Below, piece after piece: positions 7,982 to 16,388 of a stretch of DNA of 50,817 nucleotides. Each line of letters opens with the position of its first letter. Positions within the stretch are counted from its first letter, which is position 1. This stretch comes from Acidimicrobiales bacterium (GTDB taxonomy: Bacteria; Actinomycetota; Acidimicrobiia; Acidimicrobiales; JACCXE01): the NCBI GenBank assembly GCA_035546775.1, contig DASZWD010000055.1, positions 1-50,817 of the forward strand, in the 5' to 3' direction. The position numbers and the translations under genes were made by a program. The notes beneath the pieces were generated by a model. It was given only the letters and a program-made list of their open reading frames with translations, made no database searches and had not been told where the DNA came from.

Positions 7982-8392
7982 TCAAGCGAACAAGTCGATG
8001 ATGCGGTGGTCGGCGAGAAACTCCGCCAGCCCCTCCGACAGCGCGAGGTCGGCGACGGCGTGCAGGTCCACCCACGCTGCCTCGCGGGCATCATCGCCGG
8101 CGACGACGCCTTCGGTGTCGAAGGCAGTGGCGTAGAAGTCGTGGACGACGTAGTGCGCGTCTTCGCTGAAGATCTCCACGTGGCCGATGTAGTCGCCCAC
8201 GGCAACGTCGAGGCCGGTTTCCTCGCGCACCTCGCGCACCAGCGCTTCGACCATCGTCTCGCCGAACTCGACGCGGCCGCCGGGCAGCGACCAGTTGCCC
8301 GCGGCCGGGCCATGGCCCCGCCGGATCAGCAGCAGCCGGTCGTCGTCGAGGATGACCGCGCCGACGCAGAGCTCAGGGCGCGGTGGGCTCAT
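7982..8392 (-). CDS. Nudix hydrolase
   Basis: A 136-residue Nudix protein. The box GX5EX7REUXEEXGU is complete from Gly39 to Leu61, with Glu45, Arg53-Glu54 and Glu57-Glu58 as metal ligands. [10 protein letters not shown] is the typical entry. Before it comes [26 protein letters not shown], the usual start of ADP-ribose or MutT-like members. It hydrolyses a nucleoside diphosphate linked to another moiety; the substrate is unknown. Its 5' end overlaps the 3' end of the GNAT gene by 20 bases, so these are cotranscribed. It converges on the enoyl-CoA hydratase gene across 44 bases. Confidence 0.93.
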   Translation of the reverse strand: MSPPRPELCVGAVILDDDRLLLIRRGHGPAAGNWSLPGGRVEFGETMVEALVREVREETGLDVAVGDYIGHVEIFSEDAHYVVHDFYATAFDTEGVVAGDDAREAAWVDLHAVADLALSEGLAEFLADHRIIDLFA

Positions 8393-8876
8393 CCAACCGG
8401 TGGCTCACCGTCAGCAGCCGCGCCTTGAAGCCCGCGGCCTCGAAGAAGTTCTTGGTGATGCGTTCGCCGGGGAGCGCGTAGGCGTCGATCGACGCGCAGC
8501 CCGCGGCGCGCGCCCAGTCGACGAGCGCGTTCAGCAACGCCTCCCCCACCCCGACGGCGCGGGCCGCTTCGTCGACGTAGAGCATCGTGACAACGGCCAG
8601 CAACGTGCCGCCCGTCAGCACCTCGACGTGCGCCGCCGCGGCGCCAACCGGGACGCCGTCGAGCACGCCGATGAGTACGGCCGCGTCACCGGCGTGGAGC
8701 CAGTCGACGATCGTGGTGGCGTCGGGCGGCGTCGACTCACGCAACAGCAGCAACTCGGCGCCGCGCGAGCCGTGCAGCGAGGCGGCGGCGGCCTCAGCCA
8801 ACGCGACGACGAACGGCACGTCGACTTCGAGCGCCGGCCGTACCCCCGGGGTGGGCACGACGGCGCCGGCGGTCAC
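8373..8876 (-). CDS. GNAT family N-acetyltransferase
   Basis: A 167-residue acetyltransferase. The acetyl-CoA-binding motif A is seen in [30 protein letters not shown] near residues 97-126; the loop is AVGVGEA rather than the common RGxGIG, a mild deviation. Motif B is [18 protein letters not shown] near the C terminus. The acceptor is unknown. Its start ATG overlaps the stop of the upstream helical protein by four bases (ATGA), and its end overlaps the Nudix gene by 20 bases, so the three genes form one tight unit. Confidence 0.87.
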   Translation of the reverse strand: MTAGAVVPTPGVRPALEVDVPFVVALAEAAAASLHGSRGAELLLLRESTPPDATTIVDWLHAGDAAVLIGVLDGVPVGAAAAHVEVLTGGTLLAVVTMLYVDEAARAVGVGEALLNALVDWARAAGCASIDAYALPGERITKNFFEAAGFKARLLTVSHRLDEPTAP

Positions 8877-9412
8877 CCGCGGAGTTGGGCGACGCGGTTG
8901 AGGATGGTGCGCCGGCCGCGGCCCGCAGCTTCGTAGGAGCCGATGGCCTCGAGCTCTTCGGCGTTGAGGCCGGCGAGGCGCTCGACGACTTGCGACGCCG
9001 ACAGGCTGTCGTAGCCCGGAATGGCGAGGCTCTGGGCGTCGTGCACCGTGACGGGCGTGCCGTTGCTCTCCGCGGTGGCAGCGGCGGGCGCCGGCGGAGC
9101 GGGCGGCGGCGATGCCGGGGCGGGCGGCGGCGTCTGCGTCGCCGGTGCCGCGGGCGTGGCCGCGGTGGCCACGGGCGACGACGCCGGGCGATTCGAGGCC
9201 GGGCGCTCGGCGATTTGCTTGAGGCGCTTCTCGAGCTCGGCGCGGCCCATCGTGACGGCGAATTGCCCCATCGTCTTGGCCATGGTCGCTTCCTGGTGCC
9301 CGCGCGCGACGAGCTTGGGAAGTTCTTCGCGCACCATCGCCGCAATGCCGAGCGGCGCGTAGAACGCGGTCTCGAGGAGGCGCTCGATCGGGGTCTTGTC
9401 GTCGTCAGCCAT
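8873..9412 (-). CDS. unknown helical protein with a C-terminal LPGYD-type motif
   Basis: A 179-residue protein. Residues 1-75 are amphipathic helices (PIERLLETAFYAPLGIAAMVREELPKLVARG) that could lie on a membrane. Residues 80-125 are an Ala/Pro linker. The C-terminal 50 residues read [48 protein letters not shown]. This terminal motif resembles the short conserved tail seen in several actinobacterial proteins, including mycobacterial lipid-droplet-associated proteins; that likeness is from memory and not tested. A link to lipid or membrane surfaces is therefore only a possibility. Start ATG 9412 has TAGGA about ten bases upstream. Confidence 0.7.
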   Translation of the reverse strand: MADDDKTPIERLLETAFYAPLGIAAMVREELPKLVARGHQEATMAKTMGQFAVTMGRAELEKRLKQIAERPASNRPASSPVATAATPAAPATQTPPPAPASPPPAPPAPAAATAESNGTPVTVHDAQSLAIPGYDSLSASQVVERLAGLNAEELEAIGSYEAAGRGRRTILNRVAQLRG

Positions 9413-9421
9413 CCGCGATTC

Positions 9422-9874
9422 CTACCCGTCCGTCGTGTGCACGATCAAAACGTCGCACGGCGCGCGGTGCGAAACCTTGTTCGGGACGTTTCCCTTGATG
9501 GCGCGTGTCGCCTGCGTAATCCCGCGATTACCTGTGACGATCAGGTCGCCGCCGGAGGACTCGGCCGCCTCGATGAGCGCCATCGCCGGGTCGGTGGCGC
9601 CGGTCACGATCTTGACGTCGGTCACGCCGAGCTTCTTCGCCAACGCCTTTCCCCGCTTGGCCCGGGCCTCGGCCTCGTTGACGTCCTTGGCCATCCACTG
9701 CATCTCGTCGGGCAGCGGCTCGGACTTGCGCGCTTCCTTGAGCTTGTCGTGCACGTACGCGGTGACGATGGTGAGGCGGGCGCCGAACGTCTTGGCCAAC
9801 GCCGCGGCGTGCGCCACGGCCTTTTCCGCGGTTTCCGACCCGTCGGTGCCCACCACCACGTTCCTGTAGCCCAT
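9422..9874 (-). CDS. universal stress protein (UspA family)
   Basis: A 150-residue single-domain Usp. It begins YRNVVVGTDGSETAEKAVAHAAALA, the usual first strand and ATP-side Asp. The ATP-binding signature G-2X-G-9X-G(S/T) appears in the C-terminal part as GNRGITQATRAIKGNVPNKV; the last position is Asn instead of Ser/Thr, but the spacing fits the ATP-binding subgroup. It ends in the dimer strand CDVLIVHTT. Usp proteins bind ATP or cyclic nucleotides and respond to stress or dormancy. GGGAGCGAGG upstream of ATG 9874 serves as ribosome site. It follows the acidic protein gene by 15 bases. Confidence 0.92.
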   Translation of the reverse strand: MGYRNVVVGTDGSETAEKAVAHAAALAKTFGARLTIVTAYVHDKLKEARKSEPLPDEMQWMAKDVNEAEARAKRGKALAKKLGVTDVKIVTGATDPAMALIEAAESSGGDLIVTGNRGITQATRAIKGNVPNKVSHRAPCDVLIVHTTDG

Positions 9875-9889
9875 CCGCCTCGCTCCCTG

Positions 9890-10354
9890 TTAGACGCAGT
9901 CGCGGCAGAACTGCCGCTTCGGATCCGCCAGCTGACTCGGGTGCTTCACCAGGAAGCACGACTGGCAGACGAACTCGTCGGGCCGCTTGGGCGCGACCTT
10001 GCCGCTGTCGCCCTCGTCGGCGCGATCGGCGGGTTCGTCGTCTTCCTCGTCGTCTTCCTCGACGACGACCAGACGTTCTTTGAGGATCTCGTCGAGGGTG
10101 GCCTCGACGTCGTGGTCGACCTCGAGCTCGTCCTCGTCGTCGTCTTCGGCCGACTTCTTGGCGGACGCGGCTGAGCCTTCTTCGTCGTCCTCCTCGTCGC
10201 CCCCGCCCTCTTCGTCGTCGTCGAAGGACTCCTCGTCGTCGTCGGCGAGGTCAGCTTCCTCGTCGTCGATCAGGTCTTCTTCGCCGAGTCCTTCAAGGTC
10301 CTCTTCGTCGATTTCTCCGGGCTGGTCGTCATCGTCGACGCTGTCGTCAGCCAT
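9890..10354 (-). CDS. DUF4193-type acidic protein with C-terminal zinc knuckle
   Basis: A 154-residue protein whose first 110 residues are almost all Asp/Glu with Gly, Ser and Ala. The C terminus is a conserved domain: PDEFVCQSCFLVKHPSQLADPKRQFCRDCV, with two CxxC pairs that should bind zinc. This matches the DUF4193 family of Actinomycetota, whose usual members are about 100 residues, so the acidic part here is expanded. The function is unknown; the charge would suit binding to basic proteins or mimicking nucleic acid. GGAAAGG lies upstream of ATG 10354. It is followed by the UspA gene. Confidence 0.82.
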   Translation of the reverse strand: MADDSVDDDDQPGEIDEEDLEGLGEEDLIDDEEADLADDDEESFDDDEEGGGDEEDDEEGSAASAKKSAEDDDEDELEVDHDVEATLDEILKERLVVVEEDDEEDDEPADRADEGDSGKVAPKRPDEFVCQSCFLVKHPSQLADPKRQFCRDCV

Positions 10355-10390
10355 GTGTGCCTTTCCGCTAGCAGGCCTGCGCGGCGGCGG

Positions 10391-10396
10391 AGAATA
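10391..10396 (-). promoter_or_regulatory. -10-like TATTCT upstream of the acidic-protein gene
   Basis: On the minus strand TATTCT lies 36 bases before ATG 10354, in the 62-base gap after the mce operon. With the GGAAAGG ribosome site this gives a normal leadered promoter. No convincing -35 is seen. Confidence 0.35.
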
Positions 10397-10416
10397 GCGG
10401 GTTCTGGCGCTCCGGC

Positions 10417-11037
10417 TTAACCAGCCGGTGTCGTCGTGGCTGTCGAGCCACCCGAGGAATCGTTGCCCGCGTTAATCGCGCTCAGGCTGTCGACCAGCCA
10501 ACCGCCGCTGCTATGCACGAGCGCGAGCTCGAAAAACGCCGTGCCGGGCCGATTATTCCCGCCGACGCCGGACACCCGGAAGTCGACACGCACGATGGCG
10601 GTGGCGTCGCTGCTGGACACGTCTCCGACGTACACGTCGACGGCCCGGACCTCGGAATGCTGCTTCGTGAGCTTGTACAGCTGGTCCAGGCCGCCGTCGA
10701 AGGCTTCGCGGTACTGCTTCTTGAATGACCCCGTCGCGAGCTTCACGACGCGCTCCTTGGCCTGGGGCAGGTGCTGGTAGTCGTAGGACAGCATGGCCGT
10801 GCCCATGGCGCCGGCGACACGCCGCACCGCCGCCGAACGACCCTCGGTGTCGCGGTTGTGGGCGCTCAGATTGGCGGCCAGCACGCTGAGCACGAGGCAG
10901 ACGCCGGCCAGCACCACCACGGCGATCTTGAGGCCGTTGTGACGCGCCTTCGGGGCCGTCTCGGTGGCCAGCGGTTCCGGCGGCTCCGCCGCCGCGGGAA
11001 CCACGGTCTCGTCCGGTGTCGCATCCTGCACGGTCAC
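10417..11037 (-). CDS. Mce-associated membrane protein
   Basis: A 206-residue protein with a short acidic cytoplasmic N terminus, one membrane helix near residues 40-60 (LKIAVVVLAGVCLVLSVLAANL), and an extracytoplasmic domain of the NTF2-like kind seen in Mam/Mas proteins (VVKLATGSFKKQYREAFDGGLDQLYKLTKQ, then sheet strands to SSGGWLVDSLSAIN). Such proteins sit at the end of mce operons and are thought to stabilise the Mce complex. GTG 11037 is chosen because it overlaps the mceF stop as GTGA; the longer upstream frame reads antisense-like low-complexity sequence inside mceF. Last gene of the operon. Confidence 0.85.
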   Translation of the reverse strand: MTVQDATPDETVVPAAAEPPEPLATETAPKARHNGLKIAVVVLAGVCLVLSVLAANLSAHNRDTEGRSAAVRRVAGAMGTAMLSYDYQHLPQAKERVVKLATGSFKKQYREAFDGGLDQLYKLTKQHSEVRAVDVYVGDVSSSDATAIVRVDFRVSGVGGNNRPGTAFFELALVHSSGGWLVDSLSAINAGNDSSGGSTATTTPAG

Positions 11038-12224
11038 GGCGACATTCTGCTTGCTGCCCGCACCACGAACAGCGCGGCGACCACGGCCATGCCGAGGCCG
11101 AGGCCCGCTCCCGAAGCCGAAATCGGCGTCTTGGCCGGCGCCGCGGCGCTCGACGTCACCGCCGCACTGGGCGGAAGCGTGCTGTTGCAGTTCGGTGCCG
11201 GGATGACCGGTGGCAACGGGCGCGGCGGGTCGAACTGCTTCGGCGTGTCGTTGAGCGGCGCCTGGATCGGCGACACCCGCACCCACACGCCGTCCGGCTC
11301 GATGTCACGGGTATCCCACACCGCGGCGAACGCGGCAGGGGCCCACGTCAGCAGGGCGCGCAGGCCGGTGAGCTGCTGGGTGGTCGAGGCGTGGTCGACG
11401 ACCACTTCGAGGACCTTGAGGTCGCAGTCGAGTTCGCCCTTGTGATTGCCCACCAGGGCTGTGACTTGCTCGAGCAGCGGCGTGCCCTGGTCCAGCAGCG
11501 TGGCGATGTCGGCCTTCGACGCGGCGAGGGCGGCGTTGATCTGCGCCAGGTTGTCGAGGTCGGCGCCGAGCGACGCCCGGTGCTGCGCCAACGCGTGCGT
11601 CAGCTTGCCGCCGTTGGCTGAGATGCGATCGAGCGCGGCGGTGCGGCTGGCGATCGTCGCCGTCAGCTTGTCGCCCGCGGTCGCCAGTTGCTGCAGCGAG
11701 TCGGCGCGGCCGTCGAGGCCGACCGAGAGGTTGTGCACGATCGTGTTGACGTCCTGCGGGTTGAGGGCGCTCAGGAGGGCGGATGCCGACCGTAAGAACT
11801 CCGAGAACTCGAGTGGCACCGTCGTGAGCGACTTCGGGATGTTCTCCCCCGCCTTGTAATACGGCGAGCCGGCGATCTGGGAAGTCGGCGCGTAGAAGTC
11901 GATGAACTGCTCACCGATGGCCGACTTGCGCTGAATGTTGGCCGTTGCGCCACGCGGGATGTCCTTGCCGCGGTCGATGGCCATCGTGACCCGCACGGCG
12001 TGGCTGGCGCGCTCGATCTGCACCTTGGTGACCTGACCGACGGGGACGCCGAGATACGAGACTTCGGCGTGGGGCAGCACGCCGAAGGCATTGTCGAAAT
12101 CCGCCGTCAGCTTGTACGGCTTCTCGACCTGTTTGAAGCTCACGACGTTGCTCGCCAGCCACACCATCATCACGACGAAGCCGATGGCGAACACGACGAT
12201 GTTGAGGTTGATCCGCCGCCTCAT
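11034..12224 (-). CDS. mceF: Mce family protein, sixth of the operon (MceF position)
   Basis: A 396-residue Mce protein. It has an N-terminal helix (residues 6-27) and an MCE/MlaD domain near residues 35-115 (YKLTADFDNAFGVLPHAEVSYLGVPVGQVTKVQIE). A long helical region of heptad-like repeats to about residue 260 would build the tunnel. A Pro-rich part with two Cys follows. Unusually, the C terminus ends in a second hydrophobic segment, GLGLGMAVVAALFVVRAA near residues 372-390, after an Ala/Ser/Pro linker. ATGA overlaps join it to mceE, and its stop overlaps the Mce-associated gene. It is part of a six-protein Mce assembly that moves lipids across the envelope. Confidence 0.9.
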   Translation of the reverse strand: MRRRINLNIVVFAIGFVVMMVWLASNVVSFKQVEKPYKLTADFDNAFGVLPHAEVSYLGVPVGQVTKVQIERASHAVRVTMAIDRGKDIPRGATANIQRKSAIGEQFIDFYAPTSQIAGSPYYKAGENIPKSLTTVPLEFSEFLRSASALLSALNPQDVNTIVHNLSVGLDGRADSLQQLATAGDKLTATIASRTAALDRISANGGKLTHALAQHRASLGADLDNLAQINAALAASKADIATLLDQGTPLLEQVTALVGNHKGELDCDLKVLEVVVDHASTTQQLTGLRALLTWAPAAFAAVWDTRDIEPDGVWVRVSPIQAPLNDTPKQFDPPRPLPPVIPAPNCNSTLPPSAAVTSSAAAPAKTPISASGAGLGLGMAVVAALFVVRAASRMSP

Positions 12225-13165
12225 GGCTTCTTCGCCCGGGGATCTTGCAGGTACGGGATGAGCCAGCCGATGACGTTGGTGAAGTCGTTCGGGATGGCCG
12301 AGGGCAGGCCGTAGACGAACTTGTCGAGCCAGTCGATGAGGCTCTGCAGCTCGCTCGACTGGCCGGCGAGCACGCGCAGGATGTCGTCGGCCTGATGGAT
12401 CTGCGTCTCGACGTTCGCCTGGTACTTGTCGAGCTCGGTGTTCTGAACCGCGGCGAGCCGGCTGAGGTTGCGCAGGATGGCGACGGCCTTGTCGCGATTG
12501 TCCGCCAGTGACTTGGTGGTCGTGGCGAGGTCGCTCAACAGCGCCGACAGCGACGCCCCCTCCCCCGCCACCGCCGCGATCGAGGTGTCGAGGTGGTCGA
12601 CGATCGCCCCGATGTTCTGCGTCCGCGTCGCCAGGGCAGTGCTGAAGGTCGACAGCGAGTCGATGAGCGTGCGGATGTCGTCTTTGCGGCCGAGCACGGA
12701 GGTGGCCCCGGTGTCGATGAGCGTCGCTACGTCGCCCGCGGTCACCTGGCCGAGCACGTCGACGGCTTGCTCGGCCACGAACTCGAGCTCCGGCGCCTGC
12801 TGCACGTCCTTGATCACGTCGCCGTCCTTGAGGAACGGACCCTGCGTCGGGTTGCCCCGCGGGCGCAGCTCGACGAACTTCTCACCCAGCAACGACGTGG
12901 TGCGCAACACGGCCGTGACGTTCTGTGGGATGTGATGCCCGGGGTTGATGTGGAGCGTGACGCGCGCCTTGAAGTCCTTGGTCAGGTGGATCGAGCCGAT
13001 ACGGCCGATGCGCACGTCGGCGGTCTGCACCGAACCGCGCGGTTGGAGGTCGCCGGAGTCGTCGAACACCACGGTGACCGTCGTCGAGTTGGTGGCGCAC
13101 GCCGACAGCATCGATGCCAGGAGCGCGGCGCACACCACGACGGGGATGAGGGCGCGGCGCTTCAC
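12221..13165 (-). CDS. mceE: Mce family lipoprotein, fifth of the operon (MceE position)
   Basis: A 314-residue Mce protein. GTG 13165 overlaps the mceD stop (GTGA) and leads straight into a lipoprotein signal: KRRALIPVVVCAALLASMLSAC, with lipobox L-S-A-C near residues 18-21. The MCE domain follows (TVTVVFDDSGDLQPRGSVQTADVRIGRIGSI), then TSLLGEKFVELRP and a helical region rich in regular Leu/Ile/Asp repeats. It ends near the membrane-like segment FTNVIGWLIPYLQDP. In mycobacteria the fifth Mce protein is the lipoprotein (Lpr), which agrees. It is short for an Mce because it lacks a long C-terminal tail. Confidence 0.9.
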   Translation of the reverse strand: MKRRALIPVVVCAALLASMLSACATNSTTVTVVFDDSGDLQPRGSVQTADVRIGRIGSIHLTKDFKARVTLHINPGHHIPQNVTAVLRTTSLLGEKFVELRPRGNPTQGPFLKDGDVIKDVQQAPELEFVAEQAVDVLGQVTAGDVATLIDTGATSVLGRKDDIRTLIDSLSTFSTALATRTQNIGAIVDHLDTSIAAVAGEGASLSALLSDLATTTKSLADNRDKAVAILRNLSRLAAVQNTELDKYQANVETQIHQADDILRVLAGQSSELQSLIDWLDKFVYGLPSAIPNDFTNVIGWLIPYLQDPRAKKP

Positions 13166-14298
13166 CCGAACACCGCGCTGATCGAGTCGATGACGCCGCG
13201 CACGACCGACTTGTGCTTCGGCCCGCTGGTGAGCGGTGTCGGCGGCAGGTCGGGCGGGATCGAGAGTCCGGTGCCCGGCAGCGAGCACTGCGTGGTGACG
13301 GGTTCGCACACGAGCGTCGTCGGCAGGCCGAGGGCGTTGAACACCTGCGCCACGTCGGGCGTCACGAGTGTCCGCAGGTCGAGGGCGTGGAGGTTCTTGT
13401 CGTACGACGCGGCGAGACCGGCCTTGCCGTCGAGGTTCTTGCCGGCGACGAGGATCGGCCCGGCGGCGAGCAGCTTGTCGACCTGGTCGATGTGTGCGCC
13501 CACGAGGCGCAACTCACGGCTGAGCACCGTGATGTCGTGGTCGAGCTTGGTTCCGTGCTCCTTCAGCAGGTCGAGCCCGTTGGTCGACAGCGACGCCAGG
13601 CTGGCGAGCAGCGACTGGATCGCCGTGCGCTCCTTGGCCAGGGCGTCAGTCGTGGTGGCGAAGTTGTCGAGCACGCGTCCGAGCGTTTGGTCGCGGTCGG
13701 CGAGCGTGGCGGTGAAGCGGTCGAAGTTGTCGATGATCGACGCGACCTGTTGGTCCTTCTCGCCCAGGGTTTCGGTGATCGTGCCGAGCCCGGCGATCGC
13801 CTTGTTGAGGTCGTCGCCCGTTCCGTCGAGCCCGAGCGCCAGGTTGTGGACGAGTTTCCCGGTGGCCTGCGGATCGATGGTGTCGAGGAGGTGCTTGAGC
13901 GCGGCAAGCGTCTCGTCGGGCTCGACGGGCACGCTGGTGCGGTCGAGATCGAGCACGGCGCCGTGCGGCAGTGTCGGCTCCCCCTCCTTCCACGCGGGAT
14001 ACAGCTGCACGTAGCGCTCGCCGATGAACGACAGCGGGATGATGGTGGCGCTGGCGTCCTTGGGTAGGGGGATGTCGTCGTGGATGCGCAGGACGACGCG
14101 CACCTTGTCACCCACGACCTTCACCGACTTCACGTGACCGGCGGGGAGGCCGAGGACGCGTACCTGCGACGCGCTGTACAGCGAGATCGCACTCGTGAAG
14201 TAGGCCGTGACGGTGTACTCGTCGGGGCCGCCTGGACCACAGGCGCCGAGGCCGGTCACGACGAGGGCGGCGGCGAGGAAGCCGGCGAGGCGCCTCAT
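13162..14298 (-). CDS. mceD: Mce family lipoprotein, fourth of the operon (MceD position)
   Basis: A 378-residue Mce protein. It starts MRRLAGFLAAALVVTGLGACGPGG, a clear lipobox (G-L-G-A-C, Cys20), so it is also a lipoprotein. The MCE domain follows (YTVTAYFTSAISLYSASQVRVLGLPAGHVKSVKV) and then the long helical tunnel region. Near residues 320-350 there is a Cys pair (LVCEPVTTQCSLPG). The tail is KHKSVVRGVIDSISAVFG. ATG 14298 overlaps the mceC stop as ATGA. Having lipid anchors in both the D and E positions differs from the mycobacterial layout, where D normally has an uncleaved helix. Confidence 0.9.
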   Translation of the reverse strand: MRRLAGFLAAALVVTGLGACGPGGPDEYTVTAYFTSAISLYSASQVRVLGLPAGHVKSVKVVGDKVRVVLRIHDDIPLPKDASATIIPLSFIGERYVQLYPAWKEGEPTLPHGAVLDLDRTSVPVEPDETLAALKHLLDTIDPQATGKLVHNLALGLDGTGDDLNKAIAGLGTITETLGEKDQQVASIIDNFDRFTATLADRDQTLGRVLDNFATTTDALAKERTAIQSLLASLASLSTNGLDLLKEHGTKLDHDITVLSRELRLVGAHIDQVDKLLAAGPILVAGKNLDGKAGLAASYDKNLHALDLRTLVTPDVAQVFNALGLPTTLVCEPVTTQCSLPGTGLSIPPDLPPTPLTSGPKHKSVVRGVIDSISAVFG

Positions 14299-15299
14299 GG
14301 CGTGGTACTCCCCTGCCCCGTCAGCGCCGCGAGCAGCGCAACGACGTCGGGGCCGAGCGAGCGCACGAGCACGTCACCCCACTCGCCGTGCGAGGACGCC
14401 AGGGCCAAGCCGTACGAGCCCTCGCCGATCCAGGCCAGCGCGCGATCGAGGTCGCCTTGATGGCGATCGAGGATGTCGACGGTCGGGTGCAGCGTCGACA
14501 GGATCGAGTCGAGATCGGCCTTGTGCGTACTCACCACGCCGGCGAGTTGGTTGAGGGCGATCGACGCCTGCTGGATGCCCTGCGCCACCGCGTCGTGCCG
14601 GTTGGCCAGGACCTTGAGCACGGCATCGCTCTGGTCGAGCAACGTCACGAGCGTCTGGTCCTTGGTGGCCAGGGTGCCGGAGATGGTGTTGGCGCGGTCG
14701 ATCAGATCGGACAACTGCGAGTCGCGCTGCGCGATCGCGTCGGACACCTGACCGATGCCATGGATGAGGTCCTGGATCGACTGCTGGCGGCCGTCGGTGA
14801 TCGTCGCCAGTTGCTTGATCAGGGTGTTGAGGTTGTCGTTGTGCGTTGCCTCGATCGCGTGGGTGCCCTGCTTGGCGATTTCGAAGATGTCATACGGCGT
14901 CGCCGTGCGGTCGTTCGGGATCACGGCGCCCTTGGTGAGCACGGGATCCTTCACCTCGCCGGCGAGCCGCACGTACTTGGAGCCGAGCAGCGTCGCGAGC
15001 GCCACCTCGGCGCGCGTGTCGGGGCCCAGCCGCACGCCGTGGTTGATCGTCATGTGGACGATGACGAGGCCGCGCTGGCGGTCGGGCCGCACCGAGGTGA
15101 CGTGGCCGACCTGCACTCCCGCGACGCGCACCGGTGCGCCCTTCGACACGCCCGAGCCGTCGGAGAACTCCGCCGCAATCGGGAAGTTGCCCCGCGACGT
15201 CACCGGCTTGATCAGCAACGTGCCCAACAGCACGATCGCCATGGCGAGCAACGAGAACAGCGCCACGAGGTACGGGTTGCGGTCGCGGAAGCTCTTCAT
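14295..15299 (-). CDS. mceC: Mce family protein, third of the operon (MceC position)
   Basis: A 334-residue Mce protein. ATG 15299 (MKSFRDRNPYLVALFSLLAMAIVLLGTLL) gives an N-terminal membrane helix and overlaps the mceB stop as ATGA; the much longer reading frame above it is a shadow of mceB. The MCE domain is near residues 42-120 (FPIAAEFSDGSGVSKGAPVRVAGVQVGHVTSV). A helical repeat region follows (LIHGIGQVSDAIAQRDSQLSDLIDRANTI), closing with SYGLALASSHGEWGDVLVRSLGPD. It is expected to assemble with the other five Mce proteins into the periplasmic-side tunnel. Confidence 0.9.
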   Translation of the reverse strand: MKSFRDRNPYLVALFSLLAMAIVLLGTLLIKPVTSRGNFPIAAEFSDGSGVSKGAPVRVAGVQVGHVTSVRPDRQRGLVIVHMTINHGVRLGPDTRAEVALATLLGSKYVRLAGEVKDPVLTKGAVIPNDRTATPYDIFEIAKQGTHAIEATHNDNLNTLIKQLATITDGRQQSIQDLIHGIGQVSDAIAQRDSQLSDLIDRANTISGTLATKDQTLVTLLDQSDAVLKVLANRHDAVAQGIQQASIALNQLAGVVSTHKADLDSILSTLHPTVDILDRHQGDLDRALAWIGEGSYGLALASSHGEWGDVLVRSLGPDVVALLAALTGQGSTTP

Positions 15300-16387
15300 C
15301 GCGACACCGCCAGCGAGAGGATCGAGCGGATCCCGGCGGCGCCCTTGAGGACGGACGCTTGTGAGCCGGCGATGCCGTTCATGTTGTTGCTCGGCTGGTC
15401 GAGGCACGGCGTCGACGCCAGCGCCGGGTAACCCACCCTGAGGCACACGATCGACTGGTCGAGCCACTCGCCGTACTGCGACACGTTGGCGAGGCGCAGC
15501 ACGCCGTCGTCGAGACCCGCCACGATGTGCTCGACCGTCGGCAGCTTGTCGCCCACGGTGTTCACCACCGTGGTGAGGTTCGTCAGGATGCCGTCGATCT
15601 GGGTGCGGTTGTGACTCAGAATGTCGGCGAGGTGGCCGTTGTAGTCGGCGAGTTCCACGCTGGCCTTGTCGAGGACGTCGACGTTGTCGTCGAACGCCTT
15701 GGTGATGAGCACGAGGTTGTCGAGGACCTGGCGGATCTCGCGATCCCGGTCGGCGACGGCGGCGGAGACGACGTCGATGTTGGACACCAACCGCCCGATG
15801 GCTTCGTCGCGTTCGCCGAGCGTCGCCGCAATCTTGGCCAGCGCGTCGAGGGATTCGCCGACCTTTGCCTCGTTGCCGTTGAGCGCGGCCACCACCGTGT
15901 CGAGGAAGTCGTTGACCTTGTTCGGGTCGATGGCCGCGACAATTGGACCGAGCCGGTTGAGCAATTCGCCGAGGTCGACGACCGACGTCGTGTGCTTGAT
16001 CGCCTCGCCCGGTTGCAGCGCCGTCGACGCGGTGCCGGGATACAGGTAGAGGTAGCGCTGGCCGAGCAGGTTGCGCCAACGGATGGCGGCCTCGGTGTCG
16101 ACCGGCAGCTTGAGCTGATGCTTTACGCGCATCGTCACGCGGGCCTTGCCGTCGACCACCTGAATACCGGTGACCTTGCCCACCTTGACGCCCGCCACTT
16201 TCACGTTGTCGTTGATCAGCAGGCCGGTGACGTCGTCGAAGGTGGCGGTTAGGCGGTACGAGTCGTCGAGCAACTGCACGGGCCCGATGCGCAGTGACTG
16301 CACGTTGCCGATGCTGAACACGAGCGCGACGGCGATCACGACGCACAGCGTCACGAAGGCGGTGAGCTTGATCAGGGTGGAGCGCAT
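15296..16387 (-). CDS. mceB: Mce family protein, second of the operon (MceB position)
   Basis: A 363-residue Mce protein with an N-terminal helix (LIKLTAFVTLCVVIAVALVFSIG). The MCE domain is near residues 38-115 (YRLTATFDDVTGLLINDNVKVAGVKVGKVTGI, then IRWRNLLGQRYLYLYPG). A helical region to about residue 290 follows, with repeats such as GERDEAIGRLVSNIDVVSAAVADRD. Near the C terminus SIVCLRVGYPALASTPCLDQ has a Cys pair at the usual place for B-type Mce proteins. One base separates its start from the mceA stop. Confidence 0.9.
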   Translation of the reverse strand: MRSTLIKLTAFVTLCVVIAVALVFSIGNVQSLRIGPVQLLDDSYRLTATFDDVTGLLINDNVKVAGVKVGKVTGIQVVDGKARVTMRVKHQLKLPVDTEAAIRWRNLLGQRYLYLYPGTASTALQPGEAIKHTTSVVDLGELLNRLGPIVAAIDPNKVNDFLDTVVAALNGNEAKVGESLDALAKIAATLGERDEAIGRLVSNIDVVSAAVADRDREIRQVLDNLVLITKAFDDNVDVLDKASVELADYNGHLADILSHNRTQIDGILTNLTTVVNTVGDKLPTVEHIVAGLDDGVLRLANVSQYGEWLDQSIVCLRVGYPALASTPCLDQPSNNMNGIAGSQASVLKGAAGIRSILSLAVSR

Positions 16388-16388
16388 G

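Noticed and set aside
10073-10320. Short tandem-looking tcgtcgtc repeats
   Set aside because: They are codons for the Asp/Glu tract of the acidic protein, not a CRISPR or independent repeat array.
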